Origin: Blakeslea trispora
Lineage: Eukaryota; Mucoromycota; Mucoromycetes; Mucorales; Choanephoraceae
Direction: 5' to 3'
Assembly: GCA_025331445.1 (NCBI GenBank)
Contig: JAIWNE010000085.1
Location: forward strand, 79,682 to 143,681
Length of the DNA stretch: 64,000 bases
In this document: one piece after another, positions 1-11,466 of the stretch
How positions within the stretch are numbered: the stretch's first letter is position 1
Layout of the letters: each line of letters starts with the position of its first letter
Made by a program: the position numbers and the translations under genes
Notes under the pieces: model-generated
Told to the model about the DNA's origin: nothing
Seen by the model: the letters and a program-made list of their open reading frames with translations, nothing else
Database searches by the model: none

Positions 1-1
1 G

Positions 2-3000
2 GCAATCTGTGATCAGAATAAGCTTGAATGGATCAGATATAACCAAAGCAGTTTGCGGGCAGATGTGTATAACGGCCTGACTAATGCTTTGGCCCACGAC
101 AACAGAGATTTGAGCTCAATTGGCACAAAGCTCGTCTTGCCAAGTAGTTACACAGGTGGTCCAAGATTTATGGCCAAAATTTACCAAGACTCCATGGCTT
201 TAGTAAGACATTTTGGTAAACCCACCTTCTTCATCACGTTCACAGCAAATCCAAAATGGGAAGAAATCACTAATGAGCTTATCAAGAATCCAAGCAATCA
301 AAGACCCATTCAGACTGCAGCAGATCGTCCAGATTTGATTGCTCGGGTCTTCAATCTTAAGCTACGTGAGTTCATTCATGATCTTAAGAAAAAGAAAATC
401 TTTGGCAACTATAAGGGCTTAATTCGAACCACTAAATATCAAAAAAGAGGTTTGCCTCATTGCCATCTGTTGCTATTTCTCGAAGGTGAAGATGCAACTT
501 TTCGTGATCCTGAGAAGATTGACGAAGTGATTTGCGCTGAGTTGCCTTCAGAGGAAGATCACGAGCTCTTGGAGTTAGTTTCTGGACAGATGATGCATGG
601 TCCTTGTGGAAACATCAATCCCAAGTGTCCGTGTATGGTTCCTGATGCATACGGTGTCTTGAAGTGCACTAAAAAGTTCCCCAAGCCCTTCCAATCAACC
701 ACTGTCGTCATGCCTAATACATACCCTTTGTATCACAGACGAATGGATGGGAGGTCTCATCGTGTACAAATTAGAGACAAAGATACCAGCGAGATGAAGT
801 CTGTGTATCTGACTAACCAGCATGTTGTACCTTACAATCCTTTTTTGACCAAGAAATATAAGGCGCACATCAATGTAGAGCTGTGAGGTAGTGTTGATGC
901 AATCAAGTATATAAACAAGTATGTTTATAAAGGCCTTGACCGTACTACTGTACACTTGAAAAATGAAAATGACGAGATTGAAAGATATCTCGCAAGCAGA
1001 TACATTGGCCCTACTGAAGCTGTATGGCGTCTCTTCGAATACTCGATGCATGAAGAAGATCCTTCAGTCACTTCACTTGCCATTCATCTTGAAAATGAAC
1101 AGCCTGTATACTTCGATCCTGAGTCCAGTGCTGAAGAAATTCAAGGAGTGCTCGACAACACGTGTTCTACTTTGATGGGTTTCTTCAAGTACAACTTGAC
1201 AAATGAAGATGGTCGCCGATATCTCTATCAAGAATTTCCTTCGTACTTTACATGGAAAGCGCAAGAAAGGAAATGGCAGATCCGTAAAAAGGGATTCTCT
1301 GTTGGTAGAATATACTACTGTACGCCTACTGCAGGCGAAAGATTTTTCTTGCGTCTATTGCTCACCGTTGTTCGAGGTCCCACTTCTTTTCAAGATCTGA
1401 GAACCGTCAACGGTGTAGTTTATTCTACGTTCTGTGAGGCATGTCAAGTACTGCACTTGATTGAAGATGACCAAGAATGGTTTAAATGCTTTTCAGAAGC
1501 TATTGAATTTGTTTCTGGTTCAAGTTTGCGTTCCCTTTTTGTGTCTGCGCTTCTATTTCAGGAATTGAATCAACCAAGAGCCCTTTGGGATAGATTCTGC
1601 TTGAACATTTGTGATGATTTGGATGTTCGTATGGCACGACTTGGTCTTGATGTTCAGTTGAGTAATCTTGATGTATCACATGCTTTTTATCAAGACTTGC
1701 CAAAATTAGACTACGGCCTATATCTGCTTGAGCAGGCTCTCACAGATGCTGGTAAGACTCTTTCTTGCTTTGGTATGCCTCTACCAATGTTTAATTGGAG
1801 ACATCTGCTTGAACGAATGGGTGAGATTGGCAGTAATCCAATTCTTCAAGCTGAAATTGGTTATGACAGAGATATTGAAGAGCAGAACTACCAACAGAAG
1901 ATAGCCATGATGAATGTTGGACAAAGAGCTGCATTTGATGAGATAACTGATAGCATATCGACCAATTCTTCCACTGCGCACTTCTTTCTTCAAGGTCCAG
2001 CTGGCACGGGTAAGACTTTCGTCTATAATATCCTATGCCATTATTTCAGACGTCAAGGAAAAGTTGTTGTCTGCGTTGCCTCATCTGGTATTGCCTCTCT
2101 TTTGCTTCCTGGTGGTCGTACATCACATTCTCGATTTAAGATCCCCTTGAATATCTTTCCCAATTCTGTCTGTGCAATCAGAAAAAATAGTGACCTTACT
2201 GGTATGTTAAGACAATGTAGCTTGATAATCTGGGACGAAGTCCCTATGCAGCATAGATACTGTTTTGAAGCAGTCAGTAGAACCCTACAAGACATTTGCT
2301 CGAACTCTGATTCGCTGTTTGGTGGTATTCCTGTTGTTTTGGGGGGGGGCGATTTTGCTCAAATTGAACCTGTTGTAAAGCATGGTCAACGTCACCATAT
2401 CGTTGAGGCTTCATTAGCAAAGTCGTTAGAAATTTGGCCTAATCTCAAGAAACTCAAGCTTACAGAAAACATGCGCCTATCAGGTAGTAGCCCTATTGAT
2501 CAAGCATTTTCTCAATGGATTAGTAATTTGTCTTGCAACTCTTTACTAAATGGAAGAATATCCTTACTACAATATATTTTGCAGTGTCACTCCCTTCCTG
2601 AGTTCGCTGATTCCATCTATCCTAAGGAGGCTATGGATCAAACCTTAGATCCTACTTTTTTTCAAAAAAGAGCTATCATTGCACCTAGAAATGACATGGT
2701 AGATGAGATCAATAGATATGTATTAGATCAAATGCCTGGTGACAAGGTTCTGTTGTTTGCTGTTGATCGTATCTCACAAGAAGACTCCACTGGAGCAGAA
2801 GACCGTCAAATGCCAGCTGAATATCTTCAGAGTTTAAATCCTTCTGGACTTCCTCCTTCTGTGCTCGAACTGAAAGTTGGAATGCCTGTCATGATACTAA
2901 GATATATCAGTGCTGAAAAAGGTCTATGCAATGGTACTCGAGTAACTGTTTTGAGCATTGGTGAGTATCTTCTGAAAGTAAAACTACCAGGTGTTGATGG

Positions 3001-3304
3001 CCGTGTTGAAGTAATTCCACGCTTTACTCTTTTTACCCTTGAAAATGAATACCCATTCACTTTAACAAGAAAGCAGTTCCCTGTAAGACCCTCCTTCGCA
3101 ATGACTATCAACAAGTCACAAGGGCAATCCCTCAAAATTGTTGGAATAGATCTTCGCTCACCTGTTTTCACGCATGGTCAGCTATATGTTGCTTTATCGA
3201 GAGTAACATCTGCATCCGGCCTTTCTGTTTTGCTTGACAAAAGAAACGGTGCAAAATTAACACATACTGAAAACATAGTTTATCCTGAAATCTTACTTCG
3301 CTAA
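2..3304 (+). pseudogene. Helitron Rep-helicase (RepHel), 5' partial, one in-frame stop
   Basis: Rolling-circle transposase-helicase of a Helitron, open from the left window edge, so its start is not visible. The Helitron_like_N domain covers about bases 2-960: LPSSYTGGPRF, then FGKPTFFITFTANPKW, dRPDLIARVF, and the HUH nuclease motif GLPHCHLLLF at about 450-480, followed by the Cys-rich HGPCG...CM...KKFPKPF block. A TGA at 884-886 interrupts the same frame where the family usually has Cys, only eight codons before the two-tyrosine motif KYINKYVYKG. The frame then stays open to 3304. The C-terminal half is a PIF1-type helicase: Walker A GPAGTGKT (about 1996-2019), Walker B IIWDE, GGDFAQIEPV, TENMRL, and the terminal SFAMTINKSQGQSL and LYVALSRV motifs. 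The G9 run near 2341 adds one Gly in GGGD without breaking the frame. Only one lesion, so decay is recent. Recoding of the TGA is possible but unsupported. Confidence 0.93.
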
Positions 3305-3432
3305 AGCGCATTCAACCTTATTTTAATATTTTTTGACTATCCAATTAGAAATTTCTCATAAAAACATAATTTATTCTCAATGGTCTTAAAATTTCATAAA
3401 GGAGGGAGGGGATTGGGGGTTTGTCAGGGTCA

Positions 3433-3485
3433 TAGCCGTGAGGCGACGACGATCGTAAAGCGAGCGTAGCGAGTAGGGCGGCTAG
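3433..3485 (+). mobile_element. candidate Helitron 3' terminus (CTAG, then T)
   Basis: About 150 bp after the RepHel stop lies a GC-rich palindromic stretch that ends in CTAG at 3482-3485 and is followed by T, as expected for the CTRR end of a Helitron inserted between A and T. TAGCCG (3433-3438) can pair with CGGCTA (3479-3484), and a short palindrome ACGATCGT sits inside. The GCGAGCGTAGCGAG run resembles helitron subterminal hairpins. The exact hairpin is not certain. Sequence to the right of 3486 belongs to the minus-strand recombinase pseudogene, which agrees with this being the element boundary. Confidence 0.55.
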
Positions 3486-3486
3486 T

Positions 3487-5608
3487 GTATTAGTACTAAG
3501 GTTCAAGCGAGCACGGGTTTCTTCAAGTTTTCTTGCTGCTTCTGTGAACGATATGATTTCTTCTTCAGCCTTATTTTCGATCATGGTATAAATCTCTTTT
3601 CTTCGACTGAAGAAGCGAGAGTCTTTTTTGTCCTTGCGTCAACCGGTGCCAAACTGTTCCTTTAAACGTTTTACGGAAGACCCGTTTCCAAGACCAACAT
3701 CAAAAATGGTCACGATGCTTCGACTCATAGAGTAATTGGGAGCAACAGAAGGAAGAGGAGAGACCAAGGAAGGAGACGAAGAGGAAGGCAAAGGCAAGGA
3801 GGAAGAAGTGGAAGGCAACGACAAAGAAGGAAAAGAGTCGTTACCATTGAACAAGTTATAGCCCAAAGCAAAGAAGTCGGCAAAGTTTTGAGCATTTCGC
3901 TTGTCATTTTCTTCAGCTCGTCCGTCACCTGCTTCCATACGCTGTTCCATTGCTTCTTGATTCGACTGCAGCACCTGGAACTTTGCTGCCAATTGATCAA
4001 ATCCAGTTCTGATACTGGATGCCAGATCTGGCAAGACGGCTTGAAGCATTTGGCTGGTAGAAAATGCTTGTTCGTTGTCGGCAACAACAGCGAGAACTTG
4101 ACACTCAAAATCCAAAGTCAGACGAACAGATTTCACATGTCCAAAGGTAATAGTTGGGATACTTCGCTTCAAGATGACAGAGTCCTATAAAAAAAATTAA
4201 GTTGGTTGCTTATTATGCAACAAATAAAAACAAGTTACCTGAAGAAAACGGTGCGAAGATTGGAAAGTAGATTCAAAAAGTTTGGTCCTACAATGTCTCC
4301 TTGTACTCCGTCTTGCAGTTCAAACTTTTGTTTCCAAATATCAACCTGAGGAAAGACCTGCACCTGTAAATCCATAGGTGGAACAACTACAGCACGAGGA
4401 AGAAAGTAGTTATTTGAAGCAACAGGGAAACCAGCGAGACTCTTCATTGCATCAACAGGAAGACTTGGGACATAACATCCCATCTTCCTACCATTCTTTG
4501 CTGATCCCCGGGTACATTTTCTTGGACAATCATGTTGAGAGTACTCTTTCTGTTGGCATGAGTTACTTTGGAGGTATGGATACCAACATGTTTGAAAGCT
4601 TCAAATTAAATCTTGTGCTGAGCTTGGTAAGTGATTGCTGTCTTTTGATTCTTGCCCTTGAATACGACAGTTTCATACCAGTTTTTCCTTTCAGAAAAGT
4701 CGGGAAACCCTTCGTTTTCAAAGTGGAAACGGGAAAAAAGGTAAAGAGCCAAAGCACCAACAGAACACAACTCAACTTGCTTGTGACGAATGGAGGAGCC
4801 ATATTCGATCTTGCCGTGCTGATTAGTTTTGCCAAAACTAATGGTGGCAACCAAAGAAATGCACTTCGTGATACCTTGGTTCTCAAGAGTAATTGCAAAA
4901 AGATCAGGAAATTGAAGGCCGAGAGCAGTTTGGCTTCTGCAAAGCATTGCATGGCTGATCAAGAAGCAAAGTCGATCGCGAGAGCCGTTGATGTCATTCT
5001 TGTGATTGATGAAGTACTGGCTGATCTTCATCAATTCATTCTTTCGTATATCCATCATTCAAGGTGTTCTTGCCTCTGTCTTCGAAGTTTGCTCTTTTTT
5101 GTCTGACCTTGGTCTTCTCCAAGTTGCCCAAGAAAGTACGAACCAAAGGACCTCTGGCAGCTTCGTTTGAGTTGATCTTCAAGGCCTTTTGCGTGTTATA
5201 AAGATCAGATACAGCCTTGACATAGGCCAAGATAGATTCTTTACCCAAAAGAATAGGGCTGCCATCTTCAGCTCTTTGCTTCTTTCTACCACGTGCCATG
5301 ACAAAGTCATCCAAGAAGAAACTGAGCTTGCTGTCAGATACAATTTCGCCATCTGCAAAAGTCTTTTCTTGGCGCCATTGCTATTTACAAAGTATAAATG
5401 ATGGATCTACTTTTATCACATCCCAATTTGTTTAACTTACCTTCCAGTCTCTTTGCTTGCTAACATATGCTTTGATGGTGTTTACAGGACGGCTTGCCTT
5501 ACCCTCAGCTAAAACCATTTGATTGCTACGGTACATGGCGGTATTAACATCGATCATTGATTGAATATCATTGTTGACATTGGGTTGTTGAGTTGATTGT
5601 GGGTTCAT
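3487..5608 (-). pseudogene. Crypton-like tyrosine recombinase (Ndc10_II + GCR1_C type), decayed
   Basis: Minus-strand gene. Exon 1 5608-5441 starts MNPQSTQQPN and encodes 56 residues; intron 5440-5381 (60 nt, GTAAGT...TAG); a second intron 4238-4185. The protein reads SKQRDWKQW...DGEIVSD, then RGPLVRTFLG, FEDRGKNTL, then a recombinase-like core: CRSQTALGLQFPDLF, SFGKTNQHGK, RHKQVELCSVGALALYLF, and THANR, which fits the HxxR box. Next come LPVDAMKSLAGF and YFLPRA, as in Ndc10 domain II, a Ser/Pro-rich linker, and a GCR1_C-like tail SRRKEIYTMIE...EAARKLEETRA. Lesions: a one-base insertion near 5043-5050, TAA at 4606-4608, a frameshift near 4475, an apparent missing base at the 4239 donor, and TGA at 3639-3641 where Trp is expected (FGTG-W-RK). 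The C-terminus runs into the Helitron end. Known: Cryptons and Ndc10 share this recombinase fold. Inference: this is a Crypton relic and not a host centromere gene. Confidence 0.8.
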
Positions 5609-5942
5609 TTTTAAGAATAAATTTGTTTACTTTAACAAATTATCGAAATAAGAGGGCCTTATATACTAGGAAGAGCAGTTTATCATTCAGTCTAATTACT
5701 TATTACCCATAATAACAATAATCATGTCAAAGTACAATTTGAACCACTCATCGCATTCATGCATTAGTTTCACAAAACTTCAAAACCCATTTATGGAAAG
5801 TCATTAACACAATCATTCAGGGAAGGCATTTTATTGGCTCAGAAAGTTATTTTCAAGTTATGAGTCTCAGATGAGTCTCAGAGTAGAAAAACCAACGTAT
5901 CTTATAAGGTATTTTTTTTTATTAGCTGGAAGACTAAAAATA
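5609..5942. other. AT-rich spacer, upstream of the recombinase relic
   Basis: No ORF or repeat recognised. It would hold the promoter of the minus-strand recombinase relic. The last two bases (TA, 5941-5942) are the left target duplication of the next element. Confidence 0.5.
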
Positions 5943-7809
5943 CAGTGCGTCCACCCTCATTTGGACACTTTTGTGAGCCTCAATTGCCCATAATTTTGAA
6001 GTTTAATTGTGGTTCGTTCCTACCACAATAGTCGTTGCCTTCGCTTCGACTCCAAATGTGGTATTAGCTCTCCGAGCCACGCTTTTATTTTCAGTGATTG
6101 TATTTTTTTAAGTTTTTCTCTTTATATCTTTCTAATCCAAGTATAGTCATAAATTATTTCAATAAATTAAATGGGGGCGGGTTATTTGCCAAACTTCTTT
6201 AGATATTTCAGCCATGGGTGGGACCATACCACATCTTTCGTCTTTGCTTCGGCAACCTGGTTATTGGTCACTTTTGTGAGCTCCATTTGGACAATTTTTC
6301 GAGCTTCATTTAACCGATACTATTTGGTCATTTTTGATTAGACACTTTACAACATGGAATTTTTTTATGAAGACGACACTGGAGACATTTTCATTGAAAG
6401 AGGGCAAGAAGTAACTACTTTCACTGAAGAAAAATCATTTCGGTTAAGAAATTTAACTGATCTTTAAAAATGCATCAAAAAGAAGACATGAATGGCACCA
6501 TCATGGAAGAGGTTGCTACCAAGAAAGAAAAATCGCATCAATACAATGTCTACACTTTAGAAGCTCGTAAACGGTGTTTTTGTTACTTGAAGGAAAAGCT
6601 AATGAAGCCCAGAGAAGCAGCTCAAGCAGCAAATGTTAATTATGACACTGCTCGCAAGTGGAAAAAGACATACGAAGAGGACCCAGATAGAAGGATTCCT
6701 ACGAAAAAGACAAATATTGGCTCTAGTAGGCCTATCAGCCAGCTTGGTGAGGATCATAAGCGTCATTTGATCAATTTTTTCGATGAGGATGCTTCTGCGA
6801 CTATTCAGGATCCAGTAGATGATTTGACATCAAGTTTTGCTGGGTCAAAAATCAAGAAATCCAGAGTAGCTGAATTCATGAAGGAAGAATGCAACCCAAG
6901 TATCAAGGTTGTAACACGCCATCCTGCTGCTCTTAACAGAGAAGGAAATCTTCAGGCACGGGTTGACTGGGTCAACTAATAGACTCAGAACGGAATGAGT
7001 CTGGCTTCGATGTAAACATGCGTCGCAGTCGAGGTTGGTCCGCGCAAGGAACAAAAGCCATTGTTGTAACACCTTCAACAGAGGGTACTTCGCATACTGT
7101 GATTGAAGCAATTTCAGCTATTGGTGTTGTCAATTTGAGTTTGAGAGAGGCAGGAAATAGGAAGAAAAGATGAGTAGTGGGAGCTACAAAAAGAAAGGCA
7201 CCTGAAGATAGATTGTCCGTCCCCAAAGGTACTACAGGCGGCCACTTTCTTCAATTTCTGAATGATACGATGGATATTATGGATGAGTATCCTGAAATGA
7301 AGGGGTACTTTGTTATTGTGGATAATGCTCCAGTCCATATGCCTAAGATCATTGACCCAGTCATTATAAGAAGAGGCTATACACCCGTTTATCTTCCTCC
7401 CTACTCGCCTGAACTTAATCCAATTGAGCAGTTTTGGGCTGTTGTAAAGGCGAAAGTCAAACGGAACAAGCTTACAGATTCAGAAACGCTTTTTTCACGT
7501 ACCACTGAAGCTGCTGAATCTGTACCTGTTGAGCATCTAAAAGGCTTCATTCAACATTCCGTAAATCAGTTTCAAAACTGTCTCAATAAGGTTCGTATGT
7601 AAACATTGAATAGTAATGTAAAAGATAACCTTTTTTTTTTTTTTCAAAAAATCAACCAAACGAAGTTCGAAAAATTGTCCAAATGAAGCTCAAAAAGCGA
7701 CCAATTGAACTTCAAATTTATGGGCAATTGGGGCTTAAAAGAGTGACCAATTGAATTCTAAAATCCTACCAATTTTCTCACAAAAGTGTCCAAATGAGGG
7801 TGGACGCTG
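5943..7809 (+). mobile_element. Tc1/mariner-superfamily element with intact TIRs and TA TSD
   Basis: Left end CAGTGCGTCCACCCTCATTT (5943 onward) matches the inverted right end (7777-7809) over about 33 bp, except that the left has two extra bases (TG) after CAG. Both ends are flanked by TA (5941-5942, 7810-7811). Partly matching subterminal sequence continues inwards (CAATTGCCCATAA at the left; the inverse near 7717-7730). The left inner region also holds extra copies of the TGTGAGC-CATTTGGACA motif near 6270-6300. The element carries one decayed transposase. Family assignment rests on TA duplication, DD34E spacing and the HTH domain. Confidence 0.92.
6470..7602 (+). pseudogene. DD34E Tc1/mariner transposase, broken
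   Basis: The first part (6470-6978) encodes an N-terminal helix-turn-helix: KEKLMKPREAAQAANVNYDTA, then a basic linker. It stops at tandem TAA TAG right after RVDWVN. A second frame resumes with NESGFDVNMRRSRGWS, where the first catalytic Asp of the usual DESGF is Asn (AAT, 6994-6996). Another TGA is at 7171-7173. The last part is clean: VDNAPVH (Asp at 7321-7323) and YSPELNPIEQFWAVVK (Glu at 7426-7428), with 34 residues between them, then a C-terminus ending at 7602. A short acidic ORF from ATG 6354 to 6467 in another frame may be a displaced N-terminus. The element cannot make an active transposase itself, but its ends look mobilisable in trans. Confidence 0.88.
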
Positions 7810-7811
7810 TA

Positions 7812-8315
7812 TTTGTTGGTAGATGATAAACTATTAACCGAAAGAAAGAGGAAACTCTATTCTGTTCTCTAATTGAATGCTTTAGAGTAGCCTCTTCCTA
7901 GAGATTGTGCGATGCCAATGACTAGTGGCTGATTTGAGAAAATTGTCTCTGACCATTCAATAAAGGGGGGAATCTGTTCTCTCATCTTAAAGCGGACTAT
8001 ACATCACTTTTACTCATTCTTATCTAATGATTTATGAGCTTGTCTTCACTAGCTAGTGATCAACACTGAGTTTGAATTAAACAAAATAGTAAAGGAGTCC
8101 ATTGTAGTTGCATAAATAAGGTCAATGAGTATATTATAGAAATAGAACATGGGGGGTGACTTTTCTTTTTTTGCAGTCATGTTATCCCCCCCTTTTCTCT
8201 TTAGAATAAGATGAAATTGAAACCTTTTAAAAAATCTTTTTAAAAATGTATTTTTCTTTCTTTTTTTAAAATATTAAAAAAAACAGGAATAAAGCCAACA
8301 AATTATACACACTGA
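7812..8315. promoter_or_regulatory. spacer and presumed promoter of the next gene
   Basis: No coding signal. T-rich and A-rich tracts lie just upstream of the ATG at 8316; no clear TATA box was picked out. Confidence 0.4.
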
Positions 8316-9294
8316 ATGGCTCCCATTGCCAATGAAAAGAAAAAGGAATCTTTCTTGAAACGAAAGCATAGTCGTTCATCCTCAGCTCATGTGTCTGCTA
8401 TCAATAACTCGACTGAATCACCCTCAAGAGGTTGGTTAGAGACTGTCTCTGTTCAACCCTCTCGTTCACTAGACCGAAAACCACAGAATCAACCTGTCGA
8501 ACCAGCTCATAAGAAGTCTGCTCATCTCTCTCAAAAAGGTAAAGACTAACAAGAGAAAGCTTGAAACTCGTATTGACCATACAAAATAACTTGTAGATAT
8601 ATTGGGTGCTGTTTCTGATGAAGACATTCTAAAGTTAACAGAGATCACTTCTCAATTACCTAAAATTACTTCAAAACCATCGAAACCATCCACACCCATC
8701 TTGAAAGGTATATAAATATATAATTATATCCTATAGTATGCTGATTCCTATTCTCTAGAAAACCCTAGTCCTTCTCTACCTTCTTCTTCTTCTACGCCTG
8801 CTTCTTCTGTCAGTAGTCTAGAGAAACCAGTCGACAGCAAGCGTACTTCATGGCTACATAAGCTAAAACCAAGTCGATTAAATAGACAGAGTGATGCTGA
8901 TGAACTTCCTGGAGGAAAGACACCTGCTGCCTATATGGTAGAGCAATTCTATCAAAAGCATGGACGCATTCCTCAGTTATCTATCTCTGAGGATCAGTTG
9001 TCCGATACAGATAGTTTTACAAGACAAAGGAGACATTCATTTGATAGTTTTCAGTCATTTCAAACTCAAGAAGAAGAAGAAGAAGAAGAAGATAGGAGTC
9101 TACAGCAAGAAGAAGAAGAGGAAGAAGAGGAAAGGGTGGTTCAGCTGTTGTTTGACTATCATAGTCTGCCTACTGAACTGAAGAATTTGATTGATACGTA
9201 TGATTATAAGGGCAAAGTGGAGCATGTTCAAAAGACAGTGTGGTATGAGGATAAAGGCAACAATAGCGATACAGTCAGTAGTGTATTGACAACT

Positions 9295-9326
<32 letters not shown>

Positions 9327-10626
9327 AGACAATGATAAAGAGAGTGATGTTGTCTACTTTAAGCAACTGATCAAAGGGAAGGCTGAACAAGTCAATTACA
9401 AGTCAAATCCTACACGCGATATTGGTAAGCCATTGAACAGCCAATAGATTCCTTTGCTCTAATCCACCTATCAGCCATCTTGACCATCACAGATGCTGAC
9501 CAGATTGAATTCACAAAGCTAGTTCAAGTACCTAGTGAAAAGGCAAATGAACATGGGCCTCTATTGAATTTACAGATATCTTTAGTGGATCCATTGACTG
9601 GGTAAGAAATCAAGCAGATGATTTATTCGATGCTCACCATGTTGATAGTCATCCCGAGGAAGAAGAAGAAATAGTAGAGATGCAAGACATGATACATGAA
9701 TTAGACCTTAAATTGGCTGCTATGGATGATTTCAAAATACATGCCAAGGTAACAAAAAAAAAAGCAAGATGGGCTGTATCTTATTGACATTATATTCAGC
9801 AATTCCTCTTTGATACCAATCTACTCAAAGACCGATCATTGACCCGAACAACATCCAATCCACAACTAAAGGCAATGGAGACGGAAGAACCTATCTTATT
9901 CCATAGCCATCACCGACATTCCATGTATGATGATCCTATCGATACACAAGATACCTTTGACAGTCGTATTCAAAGTACTGTCTTTCTGATCCATTCATTG
10001 ACAGAGGAATTAAAGGAGTTCAAACAATCGTTAAATCAGACAGAACTGTTGATACATGATGTACAATTAGACATGGATGATTTCCGGCATCGGATGGAAG
10101 TCTATATGAAGGATATACCCGAATCTCATTTCTCTGCTGTAAGTTATCTATTTCTTCTTTAGAGCGAGAGACTCATACAATCCACAAAAAAAAATTTAGC
10201 TGAAGCAACTTGAATTGGATATTGAATCCATCTTGTCGAAAAGAGCAAAGAACCCTTGGATGGACACAGGTTATGCTTTACTGTCTTATCTCTTAACGTG
10301 TAAGTGATGTGAATCATAGTGAATACATCAAACTGAAGGATTCGTTAGTGTTTGCCTTGGGTGTCTGGATTGTGATCTATATGATTAAATTGGGTAAAAA
10401 GATCTTACTGTTTCCCTTTAAGCTCTGGAAGGATTATTCAGATTACCTTGTTGAACGGAATAAGGCTGTCAAGAAAGCAAGTATGCGCTCTGTCAGTACC
10501 ACAAGACACACCAGTCAAACGAATCTGATGCATCGACAGCAAGAAAGAGCCTCTTCTTCCTCTTCCTTTGTTACTGCCTACGATGACCATCTCTTTCCAA
10601 CAAGACCTTCAAGCAAAAAACAATAA
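8316..10626 (+). CDS. multi-exon gene: acidic, coiled protein with C-terminal membrane anchor
   Basis: Unrecognised host gene of about 640 residues. Proposed exons: 8316-8538, 8597-8707, 8759-9424, a region of uncertain splicing at 9493-9748, 9800-10138, 10200-10299, 10349-10626; all junctions are GT-AG and keep frame. The N-terminus is basic and Ser-rich (KRKHSRSSSAH). Exon 3 has a Ser/Pro stretch, then two poly-Glu tracts encoded by GAA/GAG runs (about 9070-9130 and 9295-9330). Later exons have heptad-like, probably coiled-coil segments (LIHSLTEELKEFKQSLNQTE). The last junction rebuilds a hydrophobic segment, GYALLSYLLTLFALGVWIVI, followed by a basic patch and a ~75-residue Ser-rich tail, so a single membrane span near the C-terminus is likely. 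Splicing at 9425-9748 has at least three frame-keeping solutions: 9493-9601 + 9649-9748, or 9493-9534 + 9576-9748, or 9576-9748 alone. Function unknown; no catalytic motif seen. Confidence 0.8.
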
Positions 10627-11394
10627 TATGTTGATTTCTGTATATAGCCAATCTCTTTTATATTTATTTTCTTATTATTATGATACATACCACCTTTAAT
10701 AACTTACCATTTAACACTGAAGTTCTAATTGTTGTGCCATAAGTATCTGCTTCATTTATGAGATACATAATATGATTAGAACATGTACACTGATGGGCTC
10801 ATTACTTTGACTGTTAAAACAGTATTTGCCATTTCAACACCTTTTCTTTTATTGTCTCTTTGAAATATTTCTTGCTAATAAACAACTTCTGCTATATAGT
10901 CTTATGGCCTTTGCTTTGTTCTATCTCTTTTACTGATGATTGCAAAAAAAGAAAACTACCCATTATCCTGTTACGCACAGGAATTATACAATTACCTTTC
11001 TAATTCTTTTGAAATAGTATATAAACTCTTTCATCTTCTCTTATTTACTTTACGCTTGGTTGTAGTTTGACATATTCACTACCTAAATCCACATATTGTT
11101 ATTAGTTCCCTTGATACTTATTAAAGATCATTGTATTCATTTATTACATCTTTTCTTTTATATTACTTTGTTCTATTTACTTTACTTAAATCTCTAGTCG
11201 GACGACTCAAAACCTGGTGCTCATTACTTATAACCTTGCTGCCTGATTGCTCTGTTATATCTATTTGTTCTCTTTCTCAAGTTACTGCAAAAACTATCCT
11301 TTGTCCTGTAACAACATAACTCTATCAAATGTTATAAACATCCAGGGCGAAAAGAAATGACATGTAACAGCAAAAACATAATGCAAAAAGAAAT
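10627..11394. other. intergenic, AT-rich
   Basis: Between the membrane-anchor gene and the tRNA. Contains the 3' end of the upstream gene and T-rich low-complexity sequence. Short ORFs here are compositional and show no domain. Confidence 0.5.
11385..11393 (-). terminator. RNA polymerase III terminator of tRNA-Glu
   Basis: On the minus strand the mature tRNA end is followed two bases later by TTTCTTTTT, an oligo-T terminator of the usual pol III kind. Confidence 0.7.
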
Positions 11395-11466
11395 TTCCCC
11401 AACGGGGAATCGAACCCCGGCCGTGTCGGTGAAAGCGACAAATCCTAGCCACTGGACCATTGAGGA
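11395..11466 (-). tRNA. tRNA-Glu (anticodon UUC)
   Basis: 72-nt intronless tRNA on the minus strand. The acceptor stem TCCTCAA pairs with TTGGGGA (one T-G wobble) and leaves A as discriminator. The A-box region reads TGGTCCAGTGGCTAGGA; the anticodon stem-loop is TGTCG-CTTTCAC-CGACA with anticodon TTC; the B box is GGTTCGATTCC inside a CCGGG/CCCGT T-arm. CCA is not encoded, as expected for a nuclear gene. All arms close, so it should be functional. Confidence 0.97.

Noticed and set aside
884..886. Genome-wide reassignment of TGA to Trp
   Set aside because: The Tag1-like host gene appears to terminate at TGA (15392-15394) after a natural C-terminus, and the Helitron TGA replaces Cys, not Trp.
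10298..10319. A 22-nt intron in the membrane-anchor gene
   Set aside because: It keeps frame but is too short for the spliceosome; the 49-nt intron 10300-10348 has a GTAAGT donor, keeps frame and rebuilds a membrane span.
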